A DNA stretch of 38,772 bases from a bacterium (GTDB taxonomy: Bacteria; Patescibacteriota; Minisyncoccia; Phycocordibacterales; UBA5272), in contig JAHFMX010000012.1 of the NCBI GenBank assembly GCA_023267635.1, positions 1 to 38,772 of the forward strand, read 5' to 3'. The notes beneath the pieces were generated by a model. It was not told where the DNA came from. It did not search any database and saw only the letters and a list, made by a program, of their open reading frames with translations. The position numbers and the translations under genes were made by a program. Positions 25,896 through 34,000 of the stretch are shown piece by piece; position 1 is the first letter of the stretch, and each line of letters opens with the position of its first letter.

Positions 25896-26411
25896 TTAGT
25901 TTATTAATTGGAACGTGAGATTTGTTGGAACTGTGAACTGGGAAGCGTCCGCCGTCCATGCTTCACAATCGTAATCTCCTAATTGGTCGATAGCATTTCC
26001 TCCTTGTGGCATTACTGAATTTTGTATCTTTAGGCCAACCGTAGGAGCTTTCGAGTTCCATGTATACGTGAATCCATCACGCACGATGAAGTAACTTTTA
26101 ATATCTGTCGTAGTGTAGTTTCCTGTGAATTCGACTCGAACCATTCCCTTGTTCATGTAAGCGACCCCTTTCGTTTCCACGTCCCCACTCCATTCGCTTA
26201 CGGTACATTTGTACGTTCCTCCCTGTTGTGCAAACTGACTGAACGCCATCTTCTTGCTCCCAGGTGTAGAAGTTGTTGATGTTGTTGAAGTGGCCGTTTC
26301 TTGGTTGTTTACAAGAGACCCCTCTTTCTTTGTTTGTGAATAATAATAGACACCCGCCGCAAGGGCTGCGATAACCACAATCCCCAGTAGTATTTTTGTT
26401 CCTGTTTTCAT
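25896..26411 (-). CDS. Membrane-anchored exported protein of unknown function
   Basis: The 171-aa product starts MKTGTKILLGIVVIAALAAG, an N-terminal helix that anchors or directs export, followed by a Thr/Ser-rich linker (about residues 38-52). An exported domain of about 115 residues carries two Cys (YKC, DYDC) that could pair. It looks like a small beta domain (alternating V/T/Y/F). No family is recognised. ATG 26411 is chosen because it directly precedes the helix and lies 8 nt after TACACT (26425-26420); the frame continues up to 26474. Confidence 0.7.
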   Translation of the reverse strand: MKTGTKILLGIVVIAALAAGVYYYSQTKKEGSLVNNQETATSTTSTTSTPGSKKMAFSQFAQQGGTYKCTVSEWSGDVETKGVAYMNKGMVRVEFTGNYTTTDIKSYFIVRDGFTYTWNSKAPTVGLKIQNSVMPQGGNAIDQLGDYDCEAWTADASQFTVPTNLTFQLIN

Positions 26412-26491
26412 ATTTTCTAAGTGTATCTTATTTTTATCCAAAAAAGTACTTACAGTGTAAGATTTTATTCTCATTGAAAGTCATATAGAGT

Positions 26492-26650
26492 ATGGAACGA
26501 ATATCAAATATCATTGCACATACGCACGCAAAGCTTCTGAGAAAGCAGCCAGAGGTGTATGTAACACAAAAAAATACCAATTCTGAAGCAGGTCCTGAAG
26601 TTCACAGGGAGTCACCTAAACAATATACAACGTATAGATTGTATGCGTAG
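26492..26650 (+). CDS. Possible 52-aa small protein
   Basis: A plus-strand frame of 52 codons (MERISNIIAHTHAKLLRK at the start) lies in the gap between two minus-strand genes and ends 6 nt before the lexA stop. The N-terminus resembles short amphipathic helices such as those starting DciA/DUF721 proteins, but the rest does not help. No SD site and no clear -35; TATAGA at 26484-26489 is too close to the ATG for a leader. It may be chance. Confidence 0.3.
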   Translation: MERISNIIAHTHAKLLRKQPEVYVTQKNTNSEAGPEVHRESPKQYTTYRLYA

Positions 26651-26656
26651 AGGAGA

Positions 26657-27217
26657 TTAAAAAAATCTTCGTACAACAGCGCTTGCTACCGCTTCGATGT
26701 TTAAGGTGTCAGGATCAGGGTAAATTTTCTTAAACTTTTTATTCGCTGGAATAAGTACCGGCTTCCCTTTTTCCATATTAAAGTATTTAAGCGTGTATTC
26801 TCCTTCCATTTGAGCAACAACAATATCTCCTTTAAGCGGCTCTCGTCCGCGCTCTACAACCACGAGGTCTCCATCAAAAATGCCAGCATCTTTCATAGAT
26901 TCACCCTGCACCTCCAGAAGATACGTTCTTCCTTTTCTTCGCATGAGCATGCGGTCTAGAGAAATCTTCTCGATAGTACTAGCCTCTTCTGTTGTTGGAA
27001 ATCCTGCCTGAATATTTCCAAGCTTCATAAATCCTCCAACGATACCCATAATGAGACGTCGTCCCTCTTTAATAAACACCCCTTCCTCGGTAAGTCTCTT
27101 CACTTTGTAGGCAACAGTATTTTTAGATTTAACTCCAAAAAGTTTCTTCATCTCTTCGTATGTCGGTACCCGTTCATATTCATCGTAGAAAGCTATAATT
27201 TTATCTGTTTCAGTCAT
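26657..27217 (-). CDS. lexA: SOS repressor LexA
   Basis: This 186-aa repressor self-cleaves when bound to RecA filaments. The N-terminal winged helix (1-55) has VPTYEEMKKLFGVKSKNTVA as its DNA-reading region. The cleavage site is A71-G72 in NIQAGFP. The catalytic pair is S107 in GESMKD and K144 in YTLKYF. All needed residues are present, so the protein should be active. ATG 27217 is chosen because it is 6 nt after the -10; the frame extends back to 27238 across the promoter. A LexA-type box lies between its own -35 and -10, so it is autoregulated. Confidence 0.93.
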   Translation of the reverse strand: MTETDKIIAFYDEYERVPTYEEMKKLFGVKSKNTVAYKVKRLTEEGVFIKEGRRLIMGIVGGFMKLGNIQAGFPTTEEASTIEKISLDRMLMRRKGRTYLLEVQGESMKDAGIFDGDLVVVERGREPLKGDIVVAQMEGEYTLKYFNMEKGKPVLIPANKKFKKIYPDPDTLNIEAVASAVVRRFF

Positions 27218-27223
27218 GGTATT

Positions 27224-27252
27224 AGTGTAGTAGAACAAACGTTCTATAGCAA
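27224..27252 (-). promoter_or_regulatory. Promoter of lexA (leaderless)
   Basis: Minus-strand TTGCTA (27252-27247), 17 nt, TACACT (27229-27224), 6 nt, ATG 27217. The spacer is almost exactly filled by the SOS box. Confidence 0.75.
27231..27246. promoter_or_regulatory. SOS box (LexA operator)
   Basis: TAGAACAAACGTTCTA: GAAC-N4-GTTC inside a 16-bp inverted repeat. This is the Gram-positive type LexA box (GAACNNNNGTTC), not the E. coli CTGT-N8-ACAG type. Confidence 0.85.
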
Positions 27253-27305
27253 GAGAAAAGTAAATATTCCCTGTGTATAACTAACATGTAGTTATACCTA
27301 CAAAC

Positions 27306-27334
27306 AAAATACCCCGTACTGTACGGGGTATTTT
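27306..27334 (-). terminator. Terminator of the 66-aa membrane protein gene
   Basis: A 13-bp perfect stem (27306-27318 with 27322-27334), loop CTG, with A-run and T-run at the ends, so it can act in either direction. Confidence 0.8.
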
Positions 27335-27355
27335 GAGGGTTTCTAAAAAGAAGTT

Positions 27356-27556
27356 TTATTGCCCACTTCCGTTATTGCCTGTAGGAAGTTCTAGGTTAAT
27401 TGCCGCACTAGGATTTTGAACGGTATCTTTATCTTTCATGACTAGAGGAAGTCCGTATACAAAGATAACGACCATAAATAGTGCCGCCACGATAACTCCA
27501 ATAAGTATTCCTGATCCGCCTGAATTGTCACTTGGGTTGTTTATTACAGTTGCCAT
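27356..27556 (-). CDS. 66-aa single-helix membrane protein
   Basis: A polar N-terminus rich in N, S and G (about 1-16) precedes one hydrophobic helix (about 17-40, ILIGVIVAALFMVVIFVYG), then a charged and polar tail. Similar short proteins with a Gly/Asn-rich start occur in other bacteria, but I cannot name a function. The gene is monocistronic, with its own terminator. The leader ends ACAACAACT ATGG, the same as dnaK, with no SD. Confidence 0.65.
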   Translation of the reverse strand: MATVINNPSDNSGGSGILIGVIVAALFMVVIFVYGLPLVMKDKDTVQNPSAAINLELPTGNNGSGQ

Positions 27557-27627
27557 AGTTGTTGTGTTGTTTTAGTAGTTACATCTCATGTGACGTGCGA
27601 GACTCTAAAACATTACACCCTCACTCT

Positions 27628-28164
27628 CTACACAACTCTTTTCAACTGTAGACGCAGCTCTTTGTAGTTAGGAATTGTTTGTTCAACCAATGTCCAAAAT
27701 TTTTTAGAATGGTTAAATGCTCCGAGGTGACACAGTTCATGTACAATAAGGTAGTCAGCCACTTGAGGTGTTAGAAACAGTATTCTGTAACTAAAACTAA
27801 GATTACCTTTCTTCGAACAACTCCCCCATCTTGAAGTTATATTTTTTACTGCAACGGTATTCCACGCATACGCATAGTATGTATTGAAATGAAGAAGTCT
27901 TTTTTGAACGAGTAGAAGAGCGGCTTGCTTTGAAGTTTCAAAATCTTTTTTATTATTTTTTGGAATGAAACTCTCTGGAGATTCTTGTAATCTTTTTTGT
28001 ATAAGTGCTACCTTCTTTTCTATCCAATTCCTTTTTTCATCAATAAATGATTCTGCCCGTGAACTGGCCAGTCTGTGAGGAAGTGTTACAACAACAGAAG
28101 CGTCAGATTTTATTGTTATGCGCATATGTTTAGCGCGCATGCTTTTTTCTATGGTGTACTGCAT
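27628..28164 (-). CDS. YgjP-like zinc metallopeptidase (M48-related, DUF45)
   Basis: This 178-aa protein carries the zinc motif H142-E-L-C-H146 and a third ligand candidate H152 (FNHSKKFW). The family motif RWGSC at 112-116 is exact. Many members are called UTP pyrophosphatase/YgjP or WLM-type proteases; the true role is open. It looks cytoplasmic with no signal peptide. ATG 28164 is chosen, 4 nt after the preceding gene's stop; the frame reaches 28272 but would overlap that gene by about 100 nt. It is the last gene of the five-gene tspO operon. Confidence 0.8.
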   Translation of the reverse strand: MQYTIEKSMRAKHMRITIKSDASVVVTLPHRLASSRAESFIDEKRNWIEKKVALIQKRLQESPESFIPKNNKKDFETSKQAALLLVQKRLLHFNTYYAYAWNTVAVKNITSRWGSCSKKGNLSFSYRILFLTPQVADYLIVHELCHLGAFNHSKKFWTLVEQTIPNYKELRLQLKRVV

Positions 28165-28168
28165 TGCG

Positions 28169-28675
28169 TTATAATTTTCTACTATCGTACGCCCAATGAA
28201 GAAGAGCTTGGCGTTGTCGTGTGTTGCACGACATATCTCCCGCACGACATTTATTTTTGATTTGAGCCACATGACGAGTCATTGCTTTCCAGCGTTTAAT
28301 TTGCCTAGCATCTTCAGCGGGTATTCTGCGACCCATGTAGTAGCGGCAGTACCACTGGAACCACCCACGAGGGTCCTCGGGGTATATCCACCCTTTAGCA
28401 ATCCATACTGATAGTGGTTGACTTGCATGTACTTTAAAATAATTGATGTCTTTGTTCTTTTTTTCTGGCGAAAGTTTCGCATGAGTAAACCAACTTTTTG
28501 GAAACTCTTCTGTGCAGTCTGTCATGTACTTCCCACTAAAGACACCGAGAGCAAGCATTTCAAAAGGAGTAAGGTCTGGTTTAAATAACGGATCGAAGTT
28601 TTTGCCCACAGGCTCTGTGAGTTCGTAGGAATAGTTCTTTTGCATCAAATCGTGCACAGTGATTTTCTCATTCAT
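28169..28675 (-). CDS. Conserved protein with a GWFQWYCRYY motif, function unknown
   Basis: This 168-aa protein is rich in aromatic residues. The core motif GWFQWYC (104-110) RYYMGRR (111-117) EDARQIKRWK, then two Cys (133, 140) and RQRQALLHWAYDSRK, recalls a family I associate with bacteria and fungi, with no known activity. No signal peptide or helix. ATG 28675 is chosen because it is 13 nt after the upstream stop; the frame extends to 28747 over that gene. Tight operon with tspO, the 107-aa gene and the metallopeptidase. It may bind nucleic acid, judging by the many Arg/Lys and aromatic residues. Confidence 0.7.
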   Translation of the reverse strand: MNEKITVHDLMQKNYSYELTEPVGKNFDPLFKPDLTPFEMLALGVFSGKYMTDCTEEFPKSWFTHAKLSPEKKNKDINYFKVHASQPLSVWIAKGWIYPEDPRGWFQWYCRYYMGRRIPAEDARQIKRWKAMTRHVAQIKNKCRAGDMSCNTRQRQALLHWAYDSRKL

Positions 28676-28688
28676 ATACAGGGGCGCA

Positions 28689-29012
28689 TTAGTGAAGAAT
28701 CCTTTTCTCAAACGTGATAGTTGGTTTTTTACCAGCCTCTTTTTCAAAAGGAGTCATAAGATCATATACATGCATAAGCGTTTCAGAAATGATATCAACT
28801 AATTCTATGACAGTCCCCGCCTCTCCGGTGTCTACCGTAAATTCATTGGCCTCATCTAAAGCAATCTTTAAAACCCCCTGGCTGTTCTCGGCGGTAAAGG
28901 AGAGGAGTAATTCCTCGATCTCCTTACTCAGAGAAAGTTTCTCTATATAGGCAATATAGGTTTTTATTTCTGGGAGAATTTCTTTTTCAAACTCATGGAA
29001 CTTTCCTTCCAT
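28689..29012 (-). CDS. 107-aa acidic, helical hypothetical protein
   Basis: This 107-aa product is acidic (many E and D) and mainly alpha-helical, with no Cys and no membrane segment. I recognise no domain. It starts 4 nt after the tspO stop and ends 13 nt before the next gene, so it is certainly in the same operon. No SD. It might form a complex with one of its neighbours, but there is no direct evidence. Confidence 0.65.
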   Translation of the reverse strand: MEGKFHEFEKEILPEIKTYIAYIEKLSLSKEIEELLLSFTAENSQGVLKIALDEANEFTVDTGEAGTVIELVDIISETLMHVYDLMTPFEKEAGKKPTITFEKRILH

Positions 29013-29016
29013 ATGA

Positions 29017-29412
29017 TTACCAGTTTAAGTATGTAATAGTAAGCTGAAGAATCGTCGCAAAGCTCACCCAGGCAAGGTACGGAATATTTACGAGTGCAAT
29101 CCACTTATGTTTTTTCCAAATAATAATCATGCCCCATAGAAGTGTTCCAAGAACGAGAAGGATATCAATTGCTGCAAGAAGATTATTTTGTAAACCAAAT
29201 TGAATAGGAGTGAATAGAAGATTAAATAAGAGGTTTAGTTTAAAAGGCAAGACCATTTTCCAAGAAATTTCACCTTTCCACCATTTGTAGATGATGTATC
29301 CAAAACTAATAGCAATGATTGCATAGAGAATAGTCCATACTGGTCCAAAAAGCCATGCAGGTGGCGCCCAATCTGGTTTAATATAGGTTGCATATTCTGT
29401 ATAGGTGTTCAT
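29017..29412 (-). CDS. tspO: TspO/MBR family membrane protein
   Basis: This 131-aa, five-helix membrane protein is the bacterial relative of the mitochondrial benzodiazepine (tetrapyrrole/cholesterol) receptor. The first loop WAPPAWLFGPVWTILYAI is the family hallmark, and the end PYLAWVSFATILQLTI matches the last helix. Members bind porphyrins and are linked to light or stress signalling. The genome segment shows no tetrapyrrole genes, so the ligand is unknown. It is second in an operon behind a 37-aa membrane peptide (8 nt gap). Confidence 0.92.
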   Translation of the reverse strand: MNTYTEYATYIKPDWAPPAWLFGPVWTILYAIIAISFGYIIYKWWKGEISWKMVLPFKLNLLFNLLFTPIQFGLQNNLLAAIDILLVLGTLLWGMIIIWKKHKWIALVNIPYLAWVSFATILQLTITYLNW

Positions 29413-29420
29413 GGCGCGTA

Positions 29421-29534
29421 TTAGAAAATCATTCCAAATAAACTGAGGATGAAATTAAGGAAATATTTAACTATATCTACAAAAATAGAAAGAATTGAAA
29501 TAATAAAATTAAGCAGTAGTTGTATAAGTTCCAT
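29421..29534 (-). CDS. 37-aa membrane micro-protein heading the tspO operon
   Basis: A complete 37-codon frame, nearly all hydrophobic: MELIQLLLNFIISIL, a VDIVKYF break, then a second short hydrophobic stretch ending MIF. It could form a bent or two-part helix. ATG 29534 is exactly 6 nt after the extended -10 TGGTAAAAT, so it is the leaderless first gene, and tspO begins 8 nt after its stop. Position and promoter support it as real. A TspO partner subunit is one possibility. Confidence 0.5.
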   Translation of the reverse strand: MELIQLLLNFIISILSIFVDIVKYFLNFILSLFGMIF

Positions 29535-29538
29535 ATCT

Positions 29539-30414
29539 TTATTTTACCACGAACATATCTTGATTAAATCCACCAATACCTATTGAAGTAACACTCCCGT
29601 CATCTAAGCTTCCTTTTTTCCATAGAAGAATTTTTTCGTATGGACGACAAGAAAAGCATCCGCCTGTGTTTGTTCCTGAATCGTAATTACCCGAAGGGCA
29701 AGCAAACTCCCCACTTTTTCGCGCTGCTTTTACTCGAAGCGCTACTTCAAGTACATCACGATATGCAGTTTCTGCATCGGGGAGCTCTTTTTCTACAACT
29801 TTATTTTCTTCCAGATACCAGTAACTTGCTTTAGTTACTTTTCTTTTTTGTAAGGCATTACAAAGCAGAAGATAAATTGGAAGTTGAAGTGACCCATCTT
29901 TCTCCTCATGTTTCCCTGTTTTAAAATCGATGATATGTAATGTGTCGTCTGGTAAATATTCTAACCAGTCCACTTGTCCATTTAAGATAATATTTTCATC
30001 TTCTGAAAGATAGTAGTTAGGATTCATTTTTTCCTTTGGAAGTTTGATTCTTTTGTTTACAAGAAATTTAGGATCTTTGATAACCGTATTAATCATTTCT
30101 TTGCCACGCATTTTAAATTGTTCTTCCATTTCTGGAGTTTCGAATCCACCTTTAATTCCTGTCACCTTCTCCCATTCCGCTTCAAAGAGCGCACGCAGGT
30201 CCCTGTTCATTCGTTCATTTGAAGGATACTCTCCAAGACCTTCCAGTACCTCGTGTACTGCGATACCTAAAGACATGTGTGGAGAAACGATAGACATTTT
30301 GCGCCCAGTCGCAGGGTCTTTGTACATATTGTGTAAATAGTACGAGCGAGGACACTTAAGAAAATCTCCCATTGAAGAGTGTGATACCCACACCGCGGTG
30401 TATTTGTCAGCCAT
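29539..30414 (-). CDS. RecB/Cas4-like PD-(D/E)XK nuclease with Fe-S-type cysteines
   Basis: This 291-aa nuclease has the active-site core D149 (NGQVDWLEY), D163 and K165 (IIDFKTGK), then Q177 (LQLPIYLL), matching the RecB-type PD-(D/E)XK family. C21, C239, C253 and C256 form the pattern of AddB/Cas4 nucleases that hold a 4Fe-4S cluster. It is a stand-alone protein with no cas genes nearby, and a UvrD helicase with its own nuclease lies 650 bp away on the same strand. It may act in DNA end repair, but the target is unknown. TATACT at 30429-30424 lies 9 nt before ATG 30414. Confidence 0.85.
   Translation of the reverse strand: MADKYTAVWVSHSSMGDFLKCPRSYYLHNMYKDPATGRKMSIVSPHMSLGIAVHEVLEGLGEYPSNERMNRDLRALFEAEWEKVTGIKGGFETPEMEEQFKMRGKEMINTVIKDPKFLVNKRIKLPKEKMNPNYYLSEDENIILNGQVDWLEYLPDDTLHIIDFKTGKHEEKDGSLQLPIYLLLCNALQKRKVTKASYWYLEENKVVEKELPDAETAYRDVLEVALRVKAARKSGEFACPSGNYDSGTNTGGCFSCRPYEKILLWKKGSLDDGSVTSIGIGGFNQDMFVVK
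29541..29549 (-). promoter_or_regulatory. Extended -10 promoter of the 37-aa gene and tspO operon (leaderless)
   Basis: Minus-strand TGGTAAAAT (29549-29541), 6 nt, ATG 29534. It overlaps the stop codon of the upstream nuclease gene. Confidence 0.5.
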
Positions 30415-30423
30415 AGTAAAGAC

Positions 30424-30433
30424 AGTATATCAG
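30424..30433 (-). promoter_or_regulatory. -10 element of the RecB-like nuclease
   Basis: Minus-strand CTGATATACT, with TATACT at 30429-30424. The same decamer is found at the uvrD promoter (34387-34378). Confidence 0.4.
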
Positions 30434-30467
30434 TAAGTAATTTCTCTGTTAGGTATAGAGGAATTTA

Positions 30468-30496
30468 TTGACTTTACTGACTATATATTGTATAGT
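30468..30496 (+). promoter_or_regulatory. Promoter of the ATT-start gene
   Basis: TTGACT (30468-30473), 17-nt spacer, TATAGT (30491-30496). Among the best sigma-70 promoters in the window; expected start near 30503. Confidence 0.75.
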
Positions 30497-30536
30497 ATGC
30501 GGGGATTATTTCTTAACATTGTTCTTACTAATTAAG

Positions 30537-30542
30537 AGGAGG
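30537..30542 (+). promoter_or_regulatory. Strong Shine-Dalgarno site that decides the start of the 30547 gene
   Basis: AGGAGG, 4 nt before ATT 30547. No ATG, GTG or TTG in the gene's frame lies between it and ATG 30604. Confidence 0.7.
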
Positions 30543-30546
30543 TTTC

Positions 30547-31011
30547 ATTGAAAAAACCAAGATTCAAAAACTGTATGCCGTACAGGAATCTCTTCGGCGC
30601 GGAATGGAGGAAGTTAAAAAACTCCCTCGTGGTAGTCAAGGGTTTGAAAAAGAAAAAGTGCAAGCTGAAGAGGTGTTGCGCGGCATTCAAGTAAAACTCA
30701 AACTTGGAGGCCGAGGCAGAGTTTCAATAGACGAAGCAGGAACCAAACTGTTGTTTGGCCCAATTCTCGATCTTGATCTCGCTGTGGCCGTGCGGCTTGA
30801 GGGAGTTTTACACGACAAGTTTCCAGAAATCTATTTACTGAGCGGGCTTACTCAAAAGCCGCTTCAGGAAGTGGAACTGATTCTTGAGAGGTATGACATT
30901 TCTTGCCCATTGGCACTTAAAATGTTTTGCTTGGGGTATGAAAAGCACCGAGCAGAACTTGAGCGCACGATTGAACCGACACAACCAGCCCCACTTACTT
31001 GTACGGTGTAA
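30547..31011 (+). CDS. Orphan hypothetical protein, SD-led, probable ATT start
   Basis: This protein has about 154 aa from ATT or 135 aa from ATG 30604. The ATT is preferred because AGGAGG lies 4 nt upstream while ATG 30604 has no SD; the codons between (IEKTKIQKLYAVQESLRRG) continue the charged, helical style of the protein. TTG 30548 is better spaced but in another frame that stops after 48 codons. The product is soluble, mixed alpha/beta, with a C-terminal helical part containing two Cys. I recognise no family. Own strong promoter and terminator make it monocistronic, like the genes at 3991 and 4763. Confidence 0.65.
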   Translation: MEKTKIQKLYAVQESLRRGMEEVKKLPRGSQGFEKEKVQAEEVLRGIQVKLKLGGRGRVSIDEAGTKLLFGPILDLDLAVAVRLEGVLHDKFPEIYLLSGLTQKPLQEVELILERYDISCPLALKMFCLGYEKHRAELERTIEPTQPAPLTCTV

Positions 31012-31038
31012 ATCTGTTACGAGAACTGGGCAACCAAC

Positions 31039-31068
31039 AAGCAACATCTACCCAGGTGTTGCTTTTTA
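31039..31068 (+). terminator. Terminator of the ATT-start gene
   Basis: AGCAACATCT (31040-31049) with AGGTGTTGCT (31054-31063), one G-U pair, then TTTT. It reaches the stop codon of the converging uvrD gene. Confidence 0.8.
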
Positions 31069-34000
31069 TATTGTCCCCGCTATTAAATCTTCTTCAAATG
31101 CTTTGATACCGTCGAGAGTCTCTTCGTAGCTGGAGGTATCTGGAAAATCAAGTGTAGTTATTTTTGTATACACCGCAGTAATTAATTTCTTTAAGCGATT
31201 AATCTCGTAGTCTGCATCTTTATCAATAAGCGAAAGTGAAAGCGTTTGGATATTTTTTTCTTTCTCCTCTAATTCCTCTACGAATTCAAGTACCCCACTG
31301 GTTACTTTGTGATTACTGTAGTCACGAGAATTTTCTACGAGTATTTTATACATCATCAACTGATAGCGATAGTGATGGAGTTTCAGCTTGTCATATACCG
31401 TGAGCCCTGTTTCTTCCCACTCACTAAATCCCTTTCCTGTTTTAAGGTCAATTACTTCCCACTCTTTGTCTTCATATTCAATAATTTTGTCTATCTTCCC
31501 AGTGAGTAGCGCACCACCAACCATCACGGATTGTTTAGCAAAGTTGAGCTCAACAATATGCTCTCCTTTAATGTCATCTTTTTTCACAGCGTAATACTGT
31601 GTAAGAATCTTCTCACCACGAGCTTGTAATTTTTCTTCCTCAAAATCCTGTAGCCGTCCGCGCTTTAATTCTTTAGTAAATGAAGCAATGAGTACATCTA
31701 ATGTTGGTACGATGCCTTCTTTACGAGTAAGTATGTGAGCGTCTTCAAGTGCTGTGTGTATGGCAGTACCGTAGACACTGCTTGCTGTTTTCGCTTGAGG
31801 GAAACGTAGGAGGTTTTGCTCGAGGAATTTCATTGGTCCACCTTTGGTAAGATCTAGAAAATTGTTTAAGTGTGTTGGACTAAGTAAATACCCTTCAACA
31901 GCTTTTTGAAGTAGTGCTTTTTCATCATGCGCAAACGGTGGTGTGTGGTATACGTGAAGCCCGTGAGCAAGAAGGTCTGGTGTATCAACAACAATCGTTG
32001 AAGTGTCTGTATCTGGTAAATCACTCGTCTGTAAAAATCGAAGCGGACTCTTGTGGTGTGTAATGTAGAGCGTGTGTCGCGCGCGAGTGAGAGCAACGTA
32101 GAAGAGTCGTATGAAATCGTCTTCCGTGTCTCCTGCGCTTCCAAGTGGAATGTTGATTGGAAATGTTAGTTTGTTCCCTCGTTTACTTCCCGCCCAGATG
32201 TCGTCATTTACAGACACAACAAATACATATGCAAACTCAAGTCCTTTAGCTCCGTGAGAGGTAAGAAGTGATACAGAATTTTCATTGTGTGCAAACGGTG
32301 TCTTATTAACGAGGGCAATATTGTAGTCTTTGTAGAGCTGAACAAACTTCATTACGTCTCCTGCTTTCAGTATTTCGTATTCTCTGTATTCACGAAGCGC
32401 TCGTATGAATTCACCAAGGGAAGAAAGGAAGTGTATGTACGCACTTTTTTTATCAGCAAGTATTTCCTTACTAAAATAGTATTCTTTATACGGAGAGGTA
32501 TATGATGTTTGTAGTTTTAGAGCATACGGAGCTTCGGCGATATCATCCTCCTCAGATTCTTGAATAAGAAGACTCTCTTTGCTTCCTATTAACGTATCGA
32601 GGATAATCTCAAGAGGTGTTGTTTGAGACGCAACCCCAACTTCTATCAAGAATTCCGCAATGATCTGTATCTGTGTGTCAGAAGACTTGTGCATTGCCTC
32701 TAACCACGAAGAGTGATTACTCTTAGCGTCTTCTGCAATACGCCAAATCGCCACTCTATCAACTCCCCAAAATGGGAATGCAAGAATTTCTGGAAGAAGG
32801 TAATCTTTTTCAAAAGCGTGCCCCCCAACAGAAGATAGAAGGTCGCAAAGAATAATGAGCTCTTTAACATGTGGTTCATCAAATACATTTTCTTCTCGCT
32901 CGTATGAGTACGGTGTATGAAGTCTATCTAAATATGGAAGAAGACTTTTGAGTTGTTTGTGTTCACGAGCGATAAGAGCTATTTCTTTTGGATCCACTCC
33001 GTCACTTACAAGACGCGCCACTTCACCTGCTATATATACGTATTCTTCTTCAGCTGTTGGAAATGAGTGTGTATGAATAGTTCCCTCAGATAATTTTGTA
33101 TTTTTTGCTTGTAAGTCTTTGCGTATTTCTACTGACTCAAGACGGTTCACACCTTGCACCACAATCGCTCGAGCGAAATCAAGCACCTTTTGCGTTGAAC
33201 GATAATTTTCTGTAAGCACAATAACCTCCACATCTTTATAGAGCGTACGGAAAGAAAGTATGTTTGATATTTCGGCACCTTGGAATTTATAGATTGCTTG
33301 ATCATCATCTCCCACCACGCAGACATTTGGATGACCTTCATGAACATCATTACTTGAAATAGCTTTTACAAGTGAGAGTTGCGCATTGTTAGTGTCTTGG
33401 AACTCATCTACCATAATGTATTGGTACATTTCTTCCAACTCCGTGCGGAGAGTAATATTTTTCTCAAGTGCGGTCACCACTTGCAATATCATGTCTTCGT
33501 AATCAAAATATCCTTCTTTGTGTAGCGCTTCTTGGTAGAGTGTATAGACTTCCCCTAGAGCAAAAAGTTTTGGTAATGCAAGAAAATCTTTAAACACACG
33601 CACTCCATTTTCATCTTTTCCTGTAAATTCTGTTTTCCATACAGATAGCGGTGTCGTCTTTTCTGTTTGGTCCACTTCAACGAGAGCACGTTTGATACTT
33701 TGTGAATACATGTAACCAAGATTGCTCCCAGTCTTATTCATTTCAGTCGCCATAGCTTCAAAAGCAGCAACTGAGTCTTTGCCTATACGTTCTGGGAGAT
33801 ATTTGAGGAGAATACTGTTCAGTGCTGTGTATGCTTGTGTGTTTTCAGTGAGGAGCTCTTTCCAGCGTGTTGGTGTGAGTCCACCTTTCTTAATATCTTT
33901 AATACGCCTTTGAGATTCTTTCAAGTACGCATATCCTCGCTCCGGGTGAAAGCTCCCAAGAACGTGTTTGTGAGGAAGTCGTTCAAAAATCTTTTCCAAA

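Noticed and set aside
30548-30694. TTG-started frame after AGGAGG, 48 codons
   Set aside because: Spacing is good, but the product is Lys/Cys-rich without pattern and stops early; the overlapping ATT frame gives the full protein.
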